From positions 1 to 50,112 of the forward strand of contig JAUZRU010000039.1 of the NCBI GenBank assembly GCA_030950185.1: a DNA stretch of 50,112 nucleotides, written 5' to 3'. Shown here one piece after another: positions 1-7,965 of the stretch. Under the pieces are notes generated by a model, which did not search any database, was not told the DNA's origin, and worked only from the letters and a program-made list of their open reading frames with translations. The DNA comes from Paracoccaceae bacterium (GTDB lineage: Bacteria > Pseudomonadota > Alphaproteobacteria > Rhodobacterales > Rhodobacteraceae). How positions within the stretch are numbered: the stretch's first letter is position 1; every line of letters starts with the position of its first letter. Both the position numbers and the translations under genes were made by a program.

Positions 1-1
1 A

Positions 2-688
2 ATCCTGTTCGTAGCAGTAAGTGCGATTTCGTTTTCGACAGCACAAGCGCGGGATCTTAGTTACTCGATTGCGCGGGGAGGCCGTCTCTACGATAATTGG
101 TATAAGGTTATTGGCGGGCAAAAACCGGATGAAACCCATCCTCTGTGGCCGGCCTCGAATACTAAGAAGGCGGGGGCCACCACCAATCGATGCAAGTCAT
201 GTCATGGCTGGGATCTGCGAGGTGCTGATGGGGCCTACGGAAAGGGATCTTCCTATTATACCGGCATCAAGGGCCTGACAGCTATGAAGGGCAAGCCAAA
301 CGAGGAAGTCATCGCAATCCTCAAAGGGCCGGAGCACGGTTATGATGGCAAGATGGATGAACAGGATTTTGTAGATTTGGCAAACTTTGTGACCAAAGGC
401 CAGGTCGATCTTTCCTTGGTCATCGATTATCAGACCAAAATGGCGAAAGGAGATCCCGTGAAAGGCGAATCCTACTACAATGGGATCTGCGCTGGGTGCC
501 ACGGCCTTGACGGCAAGAAAATCAAAGACATGGAAGATCCTGTAGGAGAGCTTGCAAGAGACAACCCGTGGGAGATTTTCCAGAAAATCCAGAACGGACA
601 GCCTAAGGAAGAAATGACAGCGCTTCGGGTGCTTCCGTTGGAAGTCACGGCGGATATTCTCGCCTACATACAGAAGATGCCCGACTAG
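2..688 (+). CDS. Diheme cytochrome c, 5' end outside window
   Basis: The frame is open from base 2 to the stop at 688, so the gene starts before the window; 228 residues are visible. The first 16 visible residues look like the tail of a signal peptide ending in a plausible AQA cleavage site, giving a periplasmic protein. Two haem c motifs are present, CKSCH at 191-205 and CAGCH at 488-502, each inside a class I cytochrome c-like domain. It lies 69 bp before a tetrahaem NapC/NirT-type gene on the same strand, so it probably passes electrons to or from that quinol-linked partner. An internal ATG at 284 is not the true start, because haem 1 lies upstream of it. The terminal reductase or oxidase it serves is not visible. 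Confidence 0.85.
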   Translation: MLFVAVSAISFSTAQARDLSYSIARGGRLYDNWYKVIGGQKPDETHPLWPASNTKKAGATTNRCKSCHGWDLRGADGAYGKGSSYYTGIKGLTAMKGKPNEEVIAILKGPEHGYDGKMDEQDFVDLANFVTKGQVDLSLVIDYQTKMAKGDPVKGESYYNGICAGCHGLDGKKIKDMEDPVGELARDNPWEIFQKIQNGQPKEEMTALRVLPLEVTADILAYIQKMPD

Positions 689-757
689 GAATGTCAGCCT
701 ACCCGAACAACACCGTCCGTTCGCTCTGTCGGGCGGACTCTTCTGAAGGGTGGTATC

Positions 758-1333
758 ATGATACGGCGCATATGGTTATGGTTTTGGAATCCAGCCGTGA
801 AGTATTCGGTCGGCAGCATTCTGATTGCCGGATTTGTCGGAGGGATTATCTTCTGGGGCGGGTTCAATACAGCGATGGAGGCCACGAATTCACTGGAGTT
901 CTGTATCTCGTGCCACGAAATGGAGCAAACTGTTTATCAGGAATACAAACAGTCGATTCATTACAAAAACCCGGCGGGAGTCCGAGCAATCTGTTCTGAT
1001 TGCCATGTTCCACATGACTGGGGCTCGAAAGTTGTTCGCAAGATTCAGGCGTCGGGCGAGTTGTGGGCCAAATTCATGGGCAAGATCGATACACCCGAGA
1101 AATTCGAAGCTCACAGATGGGAGTTGGCCAACAAGGTGTGGAACTCAATGATGAAGACAGACAGCCGCGAATGTCGCAACTGCCATTCGTATGATGCAAT
1201 GGATTTCGAGAACCAGGGCCGAAGGGCGCGGGAAAAAATGAAGGCCGGTTTGGACGAAGGCAAGACCTGCATCGAATGCCATAAGGGAATTGCCCACAAG
1301 AAACCGAAAGATCCGCTCGGAGGTGACGATTGA
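758..1333 (+). CDS. NapC/NirT-family tetrahaem cytochrome c
   Basis: A 191-residue protein with one N-terminal membrane segment (about 15-40) and four CXXCH haem motifs: CISCH 49-53, CSDCH 79-83, CRNCH 139-143 and CIECH 171-175. This is the layout and length of NapC/NirT-type quinol dehydrogenases, which sit in the inner membrane and pass electrons from quinol to periplasmic redox partners. It lacks the extra C-terminal haem domain of TorC/DorC. GAAGGG at 745-750 is a good ribosome site for the ATG. It follows the diheme cytochrome gene. No napAB, nirS or other terminal enzyme is in view, so NapC itself cannot be claimed. Codon use is less GC-rich than in the genes from 1339 onward. Confidence 0.88.
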   Translation: MIRRIWLWFWNPAVKYSVGSILIAGFVGGIIFWGGFNTAMEATNSLEFCISCHEMEQTVYQEYKQSIHYKNPAGVRAICSDCHVPHDWGSKVVRKIQASGELWAKFMGKIDTPEKFEAHRWELANKVWNSMMKTDSRECRNCHSYDAMDFENQGRRAREKMKAGLDEGKTCIECHKGIAHKKPKDPLGGDD

Positions 1334-1338
1334 GATGT

Positions 1339-1548
1339 TCAGGCCTTTTTCATGAAGGCCGTCTTCAACACGATCGTTGCCTTGCCGATGCGGCATTCGA
1401 TCTGTTCCGGGTTGCCGGTCAGGCGGATGTTCTTGATCTGGCTGCCGCGTTTCAGCGTCTTGGACATACCCTTGACCTTGAGGTCCTTGATGACCATCAC
1501 CGTGTCGCCATCGCTCAGTTCGTTACCGTTGGAATCACGGGTGGTCAT
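1339..1548 (-). CDS. PhnA-domain protein (YjdM-like, short form)
   Basis: A 69-residue protein that matches the C-terminal PhnA domain (E. coli YjdM, once called alkylphosphonate utilisation protein PhnA). The N-terminal zinc ribbon of the 111-residue E. coli protein is absent; only one cysteine is present. The role of the family is unclear and a link to phosphonate use is not established. The ATG overlaps the stop of the upstream gene as ATGA, so the two are probably translated together. Its stop converges with the tetrahaem cytochrome gene 5 bp away. Confidence 0.75.
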   Translation of the reverse strand: MTTRDSNGNELSDGDTVMVIKDLKVKGMSKTLKRGSQIKNIRLTGNPEQIECRIGKATIVLKTAFMKKA

Positions 1549-1886
1549 TTCTTGTCATCCTCGAAAAATGGGGTCATCTGCGCCACGATGACGGCGTTTT
1601 CCTTCAGCGCGCGCGCCATCAGGGCGCGTTCTTCTTCTGATATGTCATGGCCCTCGGCCTCGCGTTCCTGCAACGTGCCGTATCCGGTCACATCCAGCGG
1701 AGCCAGATCGGCCTGTTTCAGCACGGCGACTGTTTCGCGCACGGCCTCGGCCTCGTCCACGCCGCTGGCATAGCACATCAGCGCCGCGCCACTCGCGCCC
1801 TCGGGCAGCCCGTCGCCCGGATTTCGCCCGAGCTCGACCAGCAGGGTATAGACCTTTTGTCGGCTTGCTTTTTCATCTGCGGCCAT
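1545..1886 (-). CDS. Small conserved-looking protein of unknown function
   Basis: A 113-residue acidic, soluble protein that I do not recognise. It has no signal peptide or membrane segment; the middle and C-terminal parts look helical and rich in Glu/Ala, ending in a charged DDKK tail. The ATG at 1886 is preferred over an in-frame start at 1934 because GAAGGG lies 7 nt before it. That ribosome site falls inside a copy of a dispersed intergenic repeat (1896-1921). Its stop overlaps the start of the PhnA-like gene, and dapD lies 40 bp upstream on the same strand, so all three may form one transcript. Confidence 0.65.
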   Translation of the reverse strand: MAADEKASRQKVYTLLVELGRNPGDGLPEGASGAALMCYASGVDEAEAVRETVAVLKQADLAPLDVTGYGTLQEREAEGHDISEEERALMARALKENAVIVAQMTPFFEDDKK

Positions 1887-1895
1887 GGGCCTGCC

Positions 1896-1921
1896 CTTCT
1901 TCTTTGCGAAAATACTCGACC
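1896..1921 (-). repeat. Dispersed intergenic repeat, copy 1 (short)
   Basis: On the minus strand this reads GAGTATTTTCGCAAAGAAG followed by AAGG. It matches the core of two longer copies at 21458-21515 and 50006-50060. Here the hairpin part is missing and the repeat supplies the ribosome site of the gene starting at 1886. Confidence 0.6.
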
Positions 1922-1926
1922 CGGCC

Positions 1927-2754
1927 TCAGTCACGCAGCAATTCGTTGATCGAGGTCTTGGAGCGTGTCTTTGCGTCGACCTTTTTCACGATCACGGCGC
2001 AATACAGGTTCACACCGTTCTTCGATGGCATGGTTCCTGCCACCACGACCGAACCTGCTGGCACCTCGCCATACATCACTTCACCGGTTTCGCGATCCAC
2101 GATCTTGGTTGACTGGCCAAGAAAGACGCCCATGCCCAGCACGCTTCCCTCGCGCACGATCACGCCCTCGACCACCTCGGAACGCGCGCCGATGAAACAG
2201 TTGTCCTCGATAATGGTGGGGCCGGCCTGCATCGGTTCCAGCACGCCGCCGATGCCCACACCGCCGGACAGATGAACATTCTTGCCGATCTGCGCGCAGG
2301 ATCCCACCGTGACCCAGGTATCGACCATCGTGCCGCTGTCCACATAGGCGCCGAGGTTGACAAATGACGGCATCAAGACGGCGCCGGGTGCGATATAGGC
2401 CGATTTGCGCACGACACAGTTGGGCACCGCGCGGAAACCGGCGGATTTCCAGTCATCCTCGGTCCAGCCCTTGAACTTGCTGTCCACCTTGTCCCACCAG
2501 CCGCCGCCCTGCGGGCCGCCTTCCTGCACCTCCATGTCCTTGATGCGGAAACCCAGCAGCACCGCCTTCTTGGCCCACTGGTTCACATGCCAACTGCCAT
2601 CATCCTGGCGCTCGGCCACCCGCAGCTTGCCGGAATCCAGCGCATCCAGCGTTTCCTCGATGGCATCGCGCAATTCCCCGGTCGTGGCGGGGGTGATGCT
2701 GTCGCGGTCTTCCCAGGCGGCTTCGATCACGGATTCGAGCGCGGCGTTTGACAT
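1927..2754 (-). CDS. dapD: 2,3,4,5-tetrahydropyridine-2,6-dicarboxylate N-succinyltransferase
   Basis: DapD transfers succinyl from succinyl-CoA to tetrahydrodipicolinate in the succinylase branch of lysine and meso-diaminopimelate synthesis, in the cytoplasm. The 275 residues match the usual family length. The N-terminal helical domain (about 1-100) is followed by a left-handed beta-helix of hexapeptide repeats (about 110-240) with stretches such as [16 protein letters not shown] and the family-typical [20 protein letters not shown] precedes the ATG. It is divergent from the LOG-family gene and is followed by two small genes on the same strand. Its presence shows lysine is made by the DAP route, which matters for reading the saccharopine-type genes at 47677-49911. 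Confidence 0.97.
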   Translation of the reverse strand: MSNAALESVIEAAWEDRDSITPATTGELRDAIEETLDALDSGKLRVAERQDDGSWHVNQWAKKAVLLGFRIKDMEVQEGGPQGGGWWDKVDSKFKGWTEDDWKSAGFRAVPNCVVRKSAYIAPGAVLMPSFVNLGAYVDSGTMVDTWVTVGSCAQIGKNVHLSGGVGIGGVLEPMQAGPTIIEDNCFIGARSEVVEGVIVREGSVLGMGVFLGQSTKIVDRETGEVMYGEVPAGSVVVAGTMPSKNGVNLYCAVIVKKVDAKTRSKTSINELLRD

Positions 2755-2859
2755 GGTTTTCCCTCACAAGTGACTGGTCTGTTCCGGCCACAGCCTATAG
2801 GGCTAAAGGTCAGCACGCGCAATGCGGCAAGACAGGGCAGACAGTATCAGAGGTGCAAG

Positions 2860-3687
2860 ATGAACGATCAGACACGCAGGCGGCGGTTTCCGGATGCACG
2901 AACCGATGTGCAGAAATGGCAGAAATCGCCTGACACGCCACAGACACGCTCGCCCACTTACCGGTTGGCCTTTGCCGACCCCGATTTCCTGTGCCGGGAC
3001 GAGCTGCGACCCGTGCGCCTGCAGCTTGAGCTGTTGAAACCCGAAATGGCGTTCGAGGAAATGGGCATCGAATCCACCATCGTCATGTTCGGCGGCGCCC
3101 GCATCCCTGAGCCTGCGAAAAAGGAAAGCGCGCGTACCCCGACCCTTGCGGCATTGTCGAAATATTATGACGAAGCGCGCGAATTTGCGCGTCTTTGCAC
3201 CCTGAAAAGCGTTCAGCAGGAATGCCGGCAGAACGTCATCATCACCGGCGGCGGGCCGGGCGTGATGGAGGCCGGCAACCGCGGCGCCTTTGACGCGGGC
3301 GGGCGGTCCATATCACTGAACATCGTCTTGCCCCATGAACAGGCGCCCAACCAGTACGGCACCCCCGAGTTGAGCTTCAACTTTCACTATTTCGCCATTC
3401 GCAAGATGCATTTCCTGATGCGCGCCAAGGCAATCGCGGTCTTCCCCGGTGGCTTTGGCACGCTGGACGAGCTGTTCGAAAGCCTGACCTTGATACAGAC
3501 GGGCAGGATGGATCGCATCCCTATCCTGCTGTTCGGGCGGGAATTCTGGGAGAGCATCATCAATTTCAAGGCACTGGCTGACGCCGGGACCATCGCCCAC
3601 CAGGATCTTGACCTGCTGACATTTGTGGACACGGCACAAGAGGCCGTTGCCCATCTTGACGCGTTCGAGGAACAGAATGGGCCCTAA
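2860..3687 (+). CDS. LOG-family Rossmann-fold protein (TIGR00730 type)
   Basis: A 275-residue cytoplasmic protein with the signature motifs of the LOG family (cytokinin riboside 5'-monophosphate phosphoribohydrolase, often misnamed lysine decarboxylase): GGGPGVMEA at 130-138 and PGGFGTLDE at 196-204. These bind the nucleotide phosphate and carry the catalytic Glu. Family members release the base from nucleoside 5'-monophosphates; the physiological substrate here is unknown. It is longer than the ~190-residue plant-type LOGs because of an N-terminal extension of about 70 residues. ATG 2860, preceded by GAGGTG, is chosen over an in-frame ATG at 2770. Its TAA stop overlaps the stop of the convergent phytase-like gene. 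Confidence 0.85.
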   Translation: MNDQTRRRRFPDARTDVQKWQKSPDTPQTRSPTYRLAFADPDFLCRDELRPVRLQLELLKPEMAFEEMGIESTIVMFGGARIPEPAKKESARTPTLAALSKYYDEAREFARLCTLKSVQQECRQNVIITGGGPGVMEAGNRGAFDAGGRSISLNIVLPHEQAPNQYGTPELSFNFHYFAIRKMHFLMRAKAIAVFPGGFGTLDELFESLTLIQTGRMDRIPILLFGREFWESIINFKALADAGTIAHQDLDLLTFVDTAQEAVAHLDAFEEQNGP

Positions 3688-4577
3688 TTTGTGTTGTCGG
3701 GCTTATCCGACGACAATGCGTATTCGACAAATTCCGTCGTCTGGAAAAAGTTGAAATTGTCGTCGGAAATCATCGTCAGGCGGATTCTTCCCTGTCGATC
3801 TTTCCACAGGGCAATGCCTTCCAGATTGTCATATTTTCCGAATGGCGTGACCAGCAGGGTTTCTTCGTTTTTCAATCCACCTGCCGTGACATCAAAACGC
3901 CGGATGCGGCTGGCAAATCCGCGGCTCCAGATAAAGTCGCGTTCAAGCAGATACAGCTTGCCATCGGGCCCGAAATCGGCCCCGGTTGGCAGAAATCGCC
4001 CGCGCCTTGGCAGGGTGAAAGCGCGTCGCCACTTGCCACCCGGAGGTTTGCGATAGACGGGGAAGGGGCGATTGATGTCGCCCGAACGTTCGGGCAGGGT
4101 GTAAAGGGTTCCCGACGCGTCGATTGCCAGCGCTTCCAACCCGGAATTCACCTGGAAATGCCTGAAATCCTTGTGGCGCCCGGTGCCATTGGCGGCCGAG
4201 GAAGGGCCTTCATATCGCCAGACGCGATGATTGCCCTCAAAGGAAATATAGGCACGGCCCCGGCTGTCGATCGCAAGGCCTTCCGAGTCGGTATCGTATT
4301 TGCCGAGCGGCTTTCCATCCGGTTCGCGAAGTTTCGTGAAAAACCGTATCTTGACGCCTGTGATCCGCCCTTCGCGGCGTTGCAGGGTGCCGCCCAGTAT
4401 CCTGCCCTTGTCTGAAACCGTCGTAAGTTTCCTGCCATTCGGGCCCAGCTCCAACGCGGAAAACCCGCCAAATCCGCTTAGCGGGGCAGACCAGATATAT
4501 GTTCCCATAAAGGTCAGGCTGGCTGCAGACAGGGATGTGGGAAGAATCGTGAAAAGCAGTGCGGCAAGCAGTTTCAT
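3684..4577 (-). CDS. Exported esterase-like phytase-family protein
   Basis: A 297-residue protein with a clear signal peptide (about 1-19, ending SLSAA). The rest reads as a beta-propeller of the phytase-like/esterase-like family (PF13449 type), with repeated blades and the acidic motifs DSEGLAID and NLEGIALW. Family members are annotated as phytase-like phosphoesterases but few have been tested, so the substrate is unknown. The start overlaps the stop of mepA as ATGA, which places it last in an MFS-mepA-phytase-like operon. An 8-residue longer reading to 4601 would spoil the signal peptide. Confidence 0.8.
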   Translation of the reverse strand: MKLLAALLFTILPTSLSAASLTFMGTYIWSAPLSGFGGFSALELGPNGRKLTTVSDKGRILGGTLQRREGRITGVKIRFFTKLREPDGKPLGKYDTDSEGLAIDSRGRAYISFEGNHRVWRYEGPSSAANGTGRHKDFRHFQVNSGLEALAIDASGTLYTLPERSGDINRPFPVYRKPPGGKWRRAFTLPRRGRFLPTGADFGPDGKLYLLERDFIWSRGFASRIRRFDVTAGGLKNEETLLVTPFGKYDNLEGIALWKDRQGRIRLTMISDDNFNFFQTTEFVEYALSSDKPDNTN

Positions 4578-5482
4578 TCGGCTTTCAGGACCTTCATGCA
4601 TTGCCGGGGCAGGTCGGCCATGATCATTTCACGCGCGCGTCGCGGATGGGGGCGGGGTTTGGCCGGTTTCTTGTGCGGCTTCAGGTAGTCGGTCACCCAC
4701 CAGTAAAGCGATTTGTCGCAGCCGTCACCATGCGAAATCTTGCTGATCGGCGTCTGTTTCCGGCAATTTGGCGAGCCACGGGGACATTTCAGGCGCACGT
4801 GAAAATGGGTGTTGTGCCCGTAAAGCGGCCGTATCTTGGCCAGCCATTTGCGGTCACGACCGGCTTTCTTGCACATGTCGATCTTGACTGCGGCGGCAAC
4901 AAAGATCCGCTCGACAACAGGATCTTCAGCCGCGGCCTTCAGAATGGCCATATGGGTAGGTGTCCAGTTGCGATTGACGTGGCGCTGGTCCGGGGTGCGG
5001 ACGGAGATCGATGAAATGGTCTCGCGCCGCGCGCGGCTGAGGTGCAGGCTGCGCGGCGGCAGCATCCAGATATCGACATCGAGCCCAACCTGGTGCGACG
5101 CGTGTCCCGAGGTCATCGGGCCGCCCCGTGGTTGTGACATGTCCCCGATATAAAGCCCCTTCCAGCCAAGCTCATGCGCTTTCCGGCTCAGGCGCTTTAT
5201 GAACGCAATCAGTTCCGGGTGGCCCCAGTTGCGGTTGCGGGAAAGGCGCATGACCTGCCAGGTTGGCCCGGTTTCCGGCAGCTGCTGCGCGCCCGCCAGG
5301 CATCCCTTGGAATAAAAGCCGATGACACGCGGTCTTTGGTGCGACGCGGATTTTATGGCACCAAACAGCCGGTTGGCTAAGGGTTCACCGGGTTTCGGTG
5401 CAACATGATGCGTTCCGGCCATGAAAACCACAGCCAGAACCGCCAGTATTGCAGGCTTTATTCCAGTGACGCGCAGCTTCAT
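4574..5482 (-). CDS. mepA: Penicillin-insensitive murein endopeptidase
   Basis: MepA is a periplasmic zinc metallopeptidase that cuts D-Ala-meso-DAP cross-links in peptidoglycan. The 302 residues include an N-terminal export segment (about 8-22). The zinc-site motif SGHASHQVGLDVD lies at 125-137 (His130, Asp137 by analogy with E. coli His113 and Asp120), and HFH lies at 226-228 (His228, cf. His211). The conserved cysteines at 61, 204, 233 and 240 suggest disulphides. ATG 5482 overlaps the stop of the MFS gene (ATGA); the much longer upstream open frame is a shadow of that gene. The C-terminus is basic and extends beyond the catalytic core. Confidence 0.93.
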   Translation of the reverse strand: MKLRVTGIKPAILAVLAVVFMAGTHHVAPKPGEPLANRLFGAIKSASHQRPRVIGFYSKGCLAGAQQLPETGPTWQVMRLSRNRNWGHPELIAFIKRLSRKAHELGWKGLYIGDMSQPRGGPMTSGHASHQVGLDVDIWMLPPRSLHLSRARRETISSISVRTPDQRHVNRNWTPTHMAILKAAAEDPVVERIFVAAAVKIDMCKKAGRDRKWLAKIRPLYGHNTHFHVRLKCPRGSPNCRKQTPISKISHGDGCDKSLYWWVTDYLKPHKKPAKPRPHPRRAREMIMADLPRQCMKVLKAE

Positions 5483-6819
5483 TCTCGTCCCGGATCGCCA
5501 TCTTTCTTGACCCACGCCATCAGGATCAGGCCCAAGGCAAACAGAACGATGACGGGGGTGACGCCCAGGCTCTGGCTTTGGGTCAGGTGGGTCACGACCC
5601 CGATCGACAAAGGCGCGATGAATGCGGTCGCCTTGCCGGTCAGCGCATAAAGGCCAAAGGCTTCGGTCATGCGCGACTTGTCCGCCTGACGAACAAGCAT
5701 GGTGCGTGATGCGGCCTGAATGGTGCCCCCGGCAGCGCCGATAAGGAAGCCGCAAAAATAGAAGACGATATCCGGCAGGCTGGAATCGGGGGTTACGGGG
5801 ATGAACAACACGCTTTGCCGATCGACCAGAACGATGATGATGACGGTTGCCAGCAAGGTCAGCATGCTTGTCAGAATCACCGCCTTGGGGCCGTATCTGT
5901 GATCGGCCTTGCCGCCCAGCCAGGCGAACAGCGCGCCCGAGGTGATGCCGATAATGCCGAACACACCGATATTGACGATCGACCAGCCCAGCACGCCCTT
6001 GGCGTAGATGCCGCCAAAGGTGTAGATGCCGTTCAACGCGTCACGATAGAACATCGAGGCGATCAGAAAGGCAAACAGGCTGGGGCGCGACGGCAGGGAT
6101 TTGAGGGTGCGACCCAGATCGCGAAGCCCCGTCCTGAGGGCCTTTTCCACATTGGTTTTGCGCGGTGAATCATGGACCCACAGAAAGAACGGGACCATGA
6201 AGATCGCGTACCATATTGCCGTCAGCGGCCCGACCGAACGGGTGCCTTCACGCATGGCCGGATCCAGGCCGAGAATGGGTTTTATGCCGATCAAGGTAAC
6301 GCCCTTGTCGTTTTCGGCCAGCAGTGCCAGCATCAATATCAGGGTGATGAATCCCCCGACATAGCCCAGCGCCCAGCCGTTGCCCGACAGGCGCCCCACC
6401 TCGTCATGGGGGCCAAGTTCGGGCAGATAGGCGTTGGTAAAGATCGTTGCCAGTTCCATCCCGATCAGGCCGATACCGAATGCGATCAGGATCCACAGGT
6501 AATCCTGCATCCCCGGCACGGCCCACCACAACAGGAACGAGCCAACCACATACATCACGCTGAAAAGAAGGATCCACGGCTTGCGCGGGCCAGTCGTGTC
6601 GGACCAGGCACCAAGGATCGGCGCCAGAATTGCGATGATCAGGCCTGCAATGCCAACTGTATAGCCCCATATGGCCTGCCCCTGGGTGCTGTCGCCGACC
6701 ACGGTCGAGGTAAAGTACGGTGCAAATATGAAGGTGATCAGCAGCGTGTTGTATGGCTGGCTTGCCCAATCGAACAGCATCCAGCCCCAGACCCGTTTTT
6801 TCAATGAAACTTCGGCCAT
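5479..6819 (-). CDS. MFS transporter, Atg22/UMF1 family
   Basis: A 446-residue integral membrane protein with about 12 hydrophobic segments and the start WGWMLFDWASQPYNTLL, typical of the Atg22/UMF1 branch of the major facilitator superfamily. The yeast relative exports amino acids from the vacuole. Bacterial members are poorly studied, and their place beside cell-wall hydrolases suggests uptake or efflux of small wall or amino-acid products (inference). ATG 6819 starts MAEVSLKKR; an upstream in-frame ATG at 6870 is less likely. It is first in the three-gene operon with mepA and the phytase-like gene. Confidence 0.87.
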   Translation of the reverse strand: MAEVSLKKRVWGWMLFDWASQPYNTLLITFIFAPYFTSTVVGDSTQGQAIWGYTVGIAGLIIAILAPILGAWSDTTGPRKPWILLFSVMYVVGSFLLWWAVPGMQDYLWILIAFGIGLIGMELATIFTNAYLPELGPHDEVGRLSGNGWALGYVGGFITLILMLALLAENDKGVTLIGIKPILGLDPAMREGTRSVGPLTAIWYAIFMVPFFLWVHDSPRKTNVEKALRTGLRDLGRTLKSLPSRPSLFAFLIASMFYRDALNGIYTFGGIYAKGVLGWSIVNIGVFGIIGITSGALFAWLGGKADHRYGPKAVILTSMLTLLATVIIIVLVDRQSVLFIPVTPDSSLPDIVFYFCGFLIGAAGGTIQAASRTMLVRQADKSRMTEAFGLYALTGKATAFIAPLSIGVVTHLTQSQSLGVTPVIVLFALGLILMAWVKKDGDPGRE

Positions 6820-6888
6820 CTTGTTGTCCCGTCCCCGTTGTGTTGTTTGCGGGAATAAGACTTGGTTCAAGCCAAAAGCGCAAGCGAA

Positions 6889-6911
6889 AACCTGCCCCTA
6901 GCGGGCAGGTT
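6889..6911 (-). terminator. Rho-independent terminator after thioesterase gene
   Basis: CCTGCCC (6891-6897) and GGGCAGG (6903-6909) form a 7-bp stem with a 5-nt loop. On the minus strand it is followed by TTTTCGCTT. It sits just after the stop of the thioesterase gene and before the MFS gene start, so it should separate the two transcripts. Confidence 0.65.
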
Positions 6912-6912
6912 G

Positions 6913-7446
6913 TCAGACCGCCGGAGGCCAGGGTCTAAGGGCTTCGGCCTTGATCCAGGCCTCGACATATTCGGGCAGGGGGGGTGAAATTTCTGCCCAA
7001 CCAAGTTCGCCAGCAACAAGATCTGGTGCAACGATTCCGTCAGAGGTGGCGACAGCCATCCGCGCGAGGATGGATGACGTTGCTTCCCCCTTGCTCCACA
7101 TGGATTGCTGAAAATAGAAAAACCGTGCGTCCCAGCCCAGGATGGTGCTTTTCATGGTGAATTTCTGGAACATCCGCACCCGCCGTCGGTATCGGACCGA
7201 CGCCCCTGCAACCGTCATCGTCCAGCCCCGCCGGCGCAGGGCCGGCAAAAGACCGGCGCGCCAGACCATCGGCAGGCGTCCCAGATCATACAGGGTGAGT
7301 GTGCGGCCGTTGTTCAGCTCCATCCAGGGGTCAACATCCCAGGGCCAGCAGATGTGGTGCGAAACATGAACATCGCCCGGCCCGATCCTGCCATCGCGGG
7401 CGTGAACCAGCATTTCCTTTGTGAACCGAAAGATCGGATACATCAT
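6913..7446 (-). CDS. Acyl-CoA thioesterase-like protein (hot-dog fold)
   Basis: A 177-residue protein related to the THEM6/YbgC-like 4-hydroxybenzoyl-CoA thioesterase group. Typical marks are the early DVDPWMELNNGR segment, where a Asn/Asp-containing loop replaces the classic catalytic Asp region, followed by alternating beta strands (YRRRVRMFQKF, LGWDARFFYFQQSM). Likely hydrolyses acyl-CoA esters in the cytoplasm; the substrate is unknown. Transcription ends at the hairpin at 6889-6911. The start region faces yggT across a 138-bp spacer holding two inverted repeats. Confidence 0.72.
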   Translation of the reverse strand: MMYPIFRFTKEMLVHARDGRIGPGDVHVSHHICWPWDVDPWMELNNGRTLTLYDLGRLPMVWRAGLLPALRRRGWTMTVAGASVRYRRRVRMFQKFTMKSTILGWDARFFYFQQSMWSKGEATSSILARMAVATSDGIVAPDLVAGELGWAEISPPLPEYVEAWIKAEALRPWPPAV

Positions 7447-7447
7447 G

Positions 7448-7543
7448 TCCCCCCGAAAGATCAGAAAACTGCATGTCGTGTCGGGGGGGAAATTTCAAGC
7501 AGGACGTCGCGAGAGCTTGCCCTTGCGTTAGAGGGCAAGGCTC
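7448..7543. promoter_or_regulatory. Two inverted repeats between thioesterase gene and yggT
   Basis: First pair: TCCCCCCGA at 7448-7456 and TCGGGGGGGA at 7481-7490, a perfect 9-bp match with a 24-nt loop. Second pair: TTGCCCT (7518-7524) and AGGGCAA (7532-7538), extended by GAGC/GCTC with a one-base bulge, a compact hairpin. Both lie between divergent genes. They may be operators or structured 5' leaders; no U-tract directly follows the second one on the plus strand. Confidence 0.4.
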
Positions 7544-7584
7544 ACTAGGTCTTGGGACGAGTTTTTCCAACAACGGGCTACCAG

Positions 7585-7872
7585 ATGACTTCGCTGATAC
7601 AAATCCTGCTGATGATCCTGAATTTCCTTCAGTTCATCGTGATCGCCCATGTGATCATGAGCTGGCTGATCAATTTTCAGGTTCTCAACCTGCACCAACC
7701 GCTGGTTTCCCAGATCTGGTACGGTCTGAACCGCCTGCTGGAGCCGATATACGGGCGCATCCGCCGGTTTCTGCCGGACATGGGCGGGCTGGACCTGGCC
7801 CCGCTGATTGTCTTCTTTGGGATCATCGCGCTGAAAATCGTTCTGATAAACAACGCCTACGTTTTCATGTAG
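7585..7872 (+). CDS. YggT family membrane protein
   Basis: A 95-residue protein with two hydrophobic segments (about 3-27 and 70-93), joined by a loop containing the family-typical ...LEPIYGRIRRFLP. This is the YggT layout (one repeat, where E. coli YggT has two). YggT proteins are inner-membrane proteins linked in different bacteria to cell division, osmotic tolerance or cofactor assembly, without a settled function. ATG 7585 is chosen because the family begins right before the first membrane helix; no strong ribosome site is visible. It stands alone between two hairpins. Confidence 0.85.
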   Translation: MTSLIQILLMILNFLQFIVIAHVIMSWLINFQVLNLHQPLVSQIWYGLNRLLEPIYGRIRRFLPDMGGLDLAPLIVFFGIIALKIVLINNAYVFM

Positions 7873-7913
7873 GAAATTGTTGCGCGACACCAATTCGCGA
7901 CTTTCCCGGCATG

Positions 7914-7938
7914 AAAAAGGGGGCTACAGCCCCCTTTT
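7914..7938. terminator. Bidirectional terminator between yggT and argG
   Basis: AAAAGGGGGC (7915-7924), loop TACA, GCCCCCTTTT (7929-7938): a 10-bp perfect stem with T-runs on both strands. It lies between the convergent ends of yggT and argG and suits both. Confidence 0.9.
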
Positions 7939-7965
7939 CCGGTATTTGGAAATCCGGGTTTCGAG

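Noticed and set aside
284-688. Reading the first cytochrome gene as starting at ATG 284
   Set aside because: The same frame is open to the window edge and carries a signal-peptide tail and a first haem motif upstream of 284.
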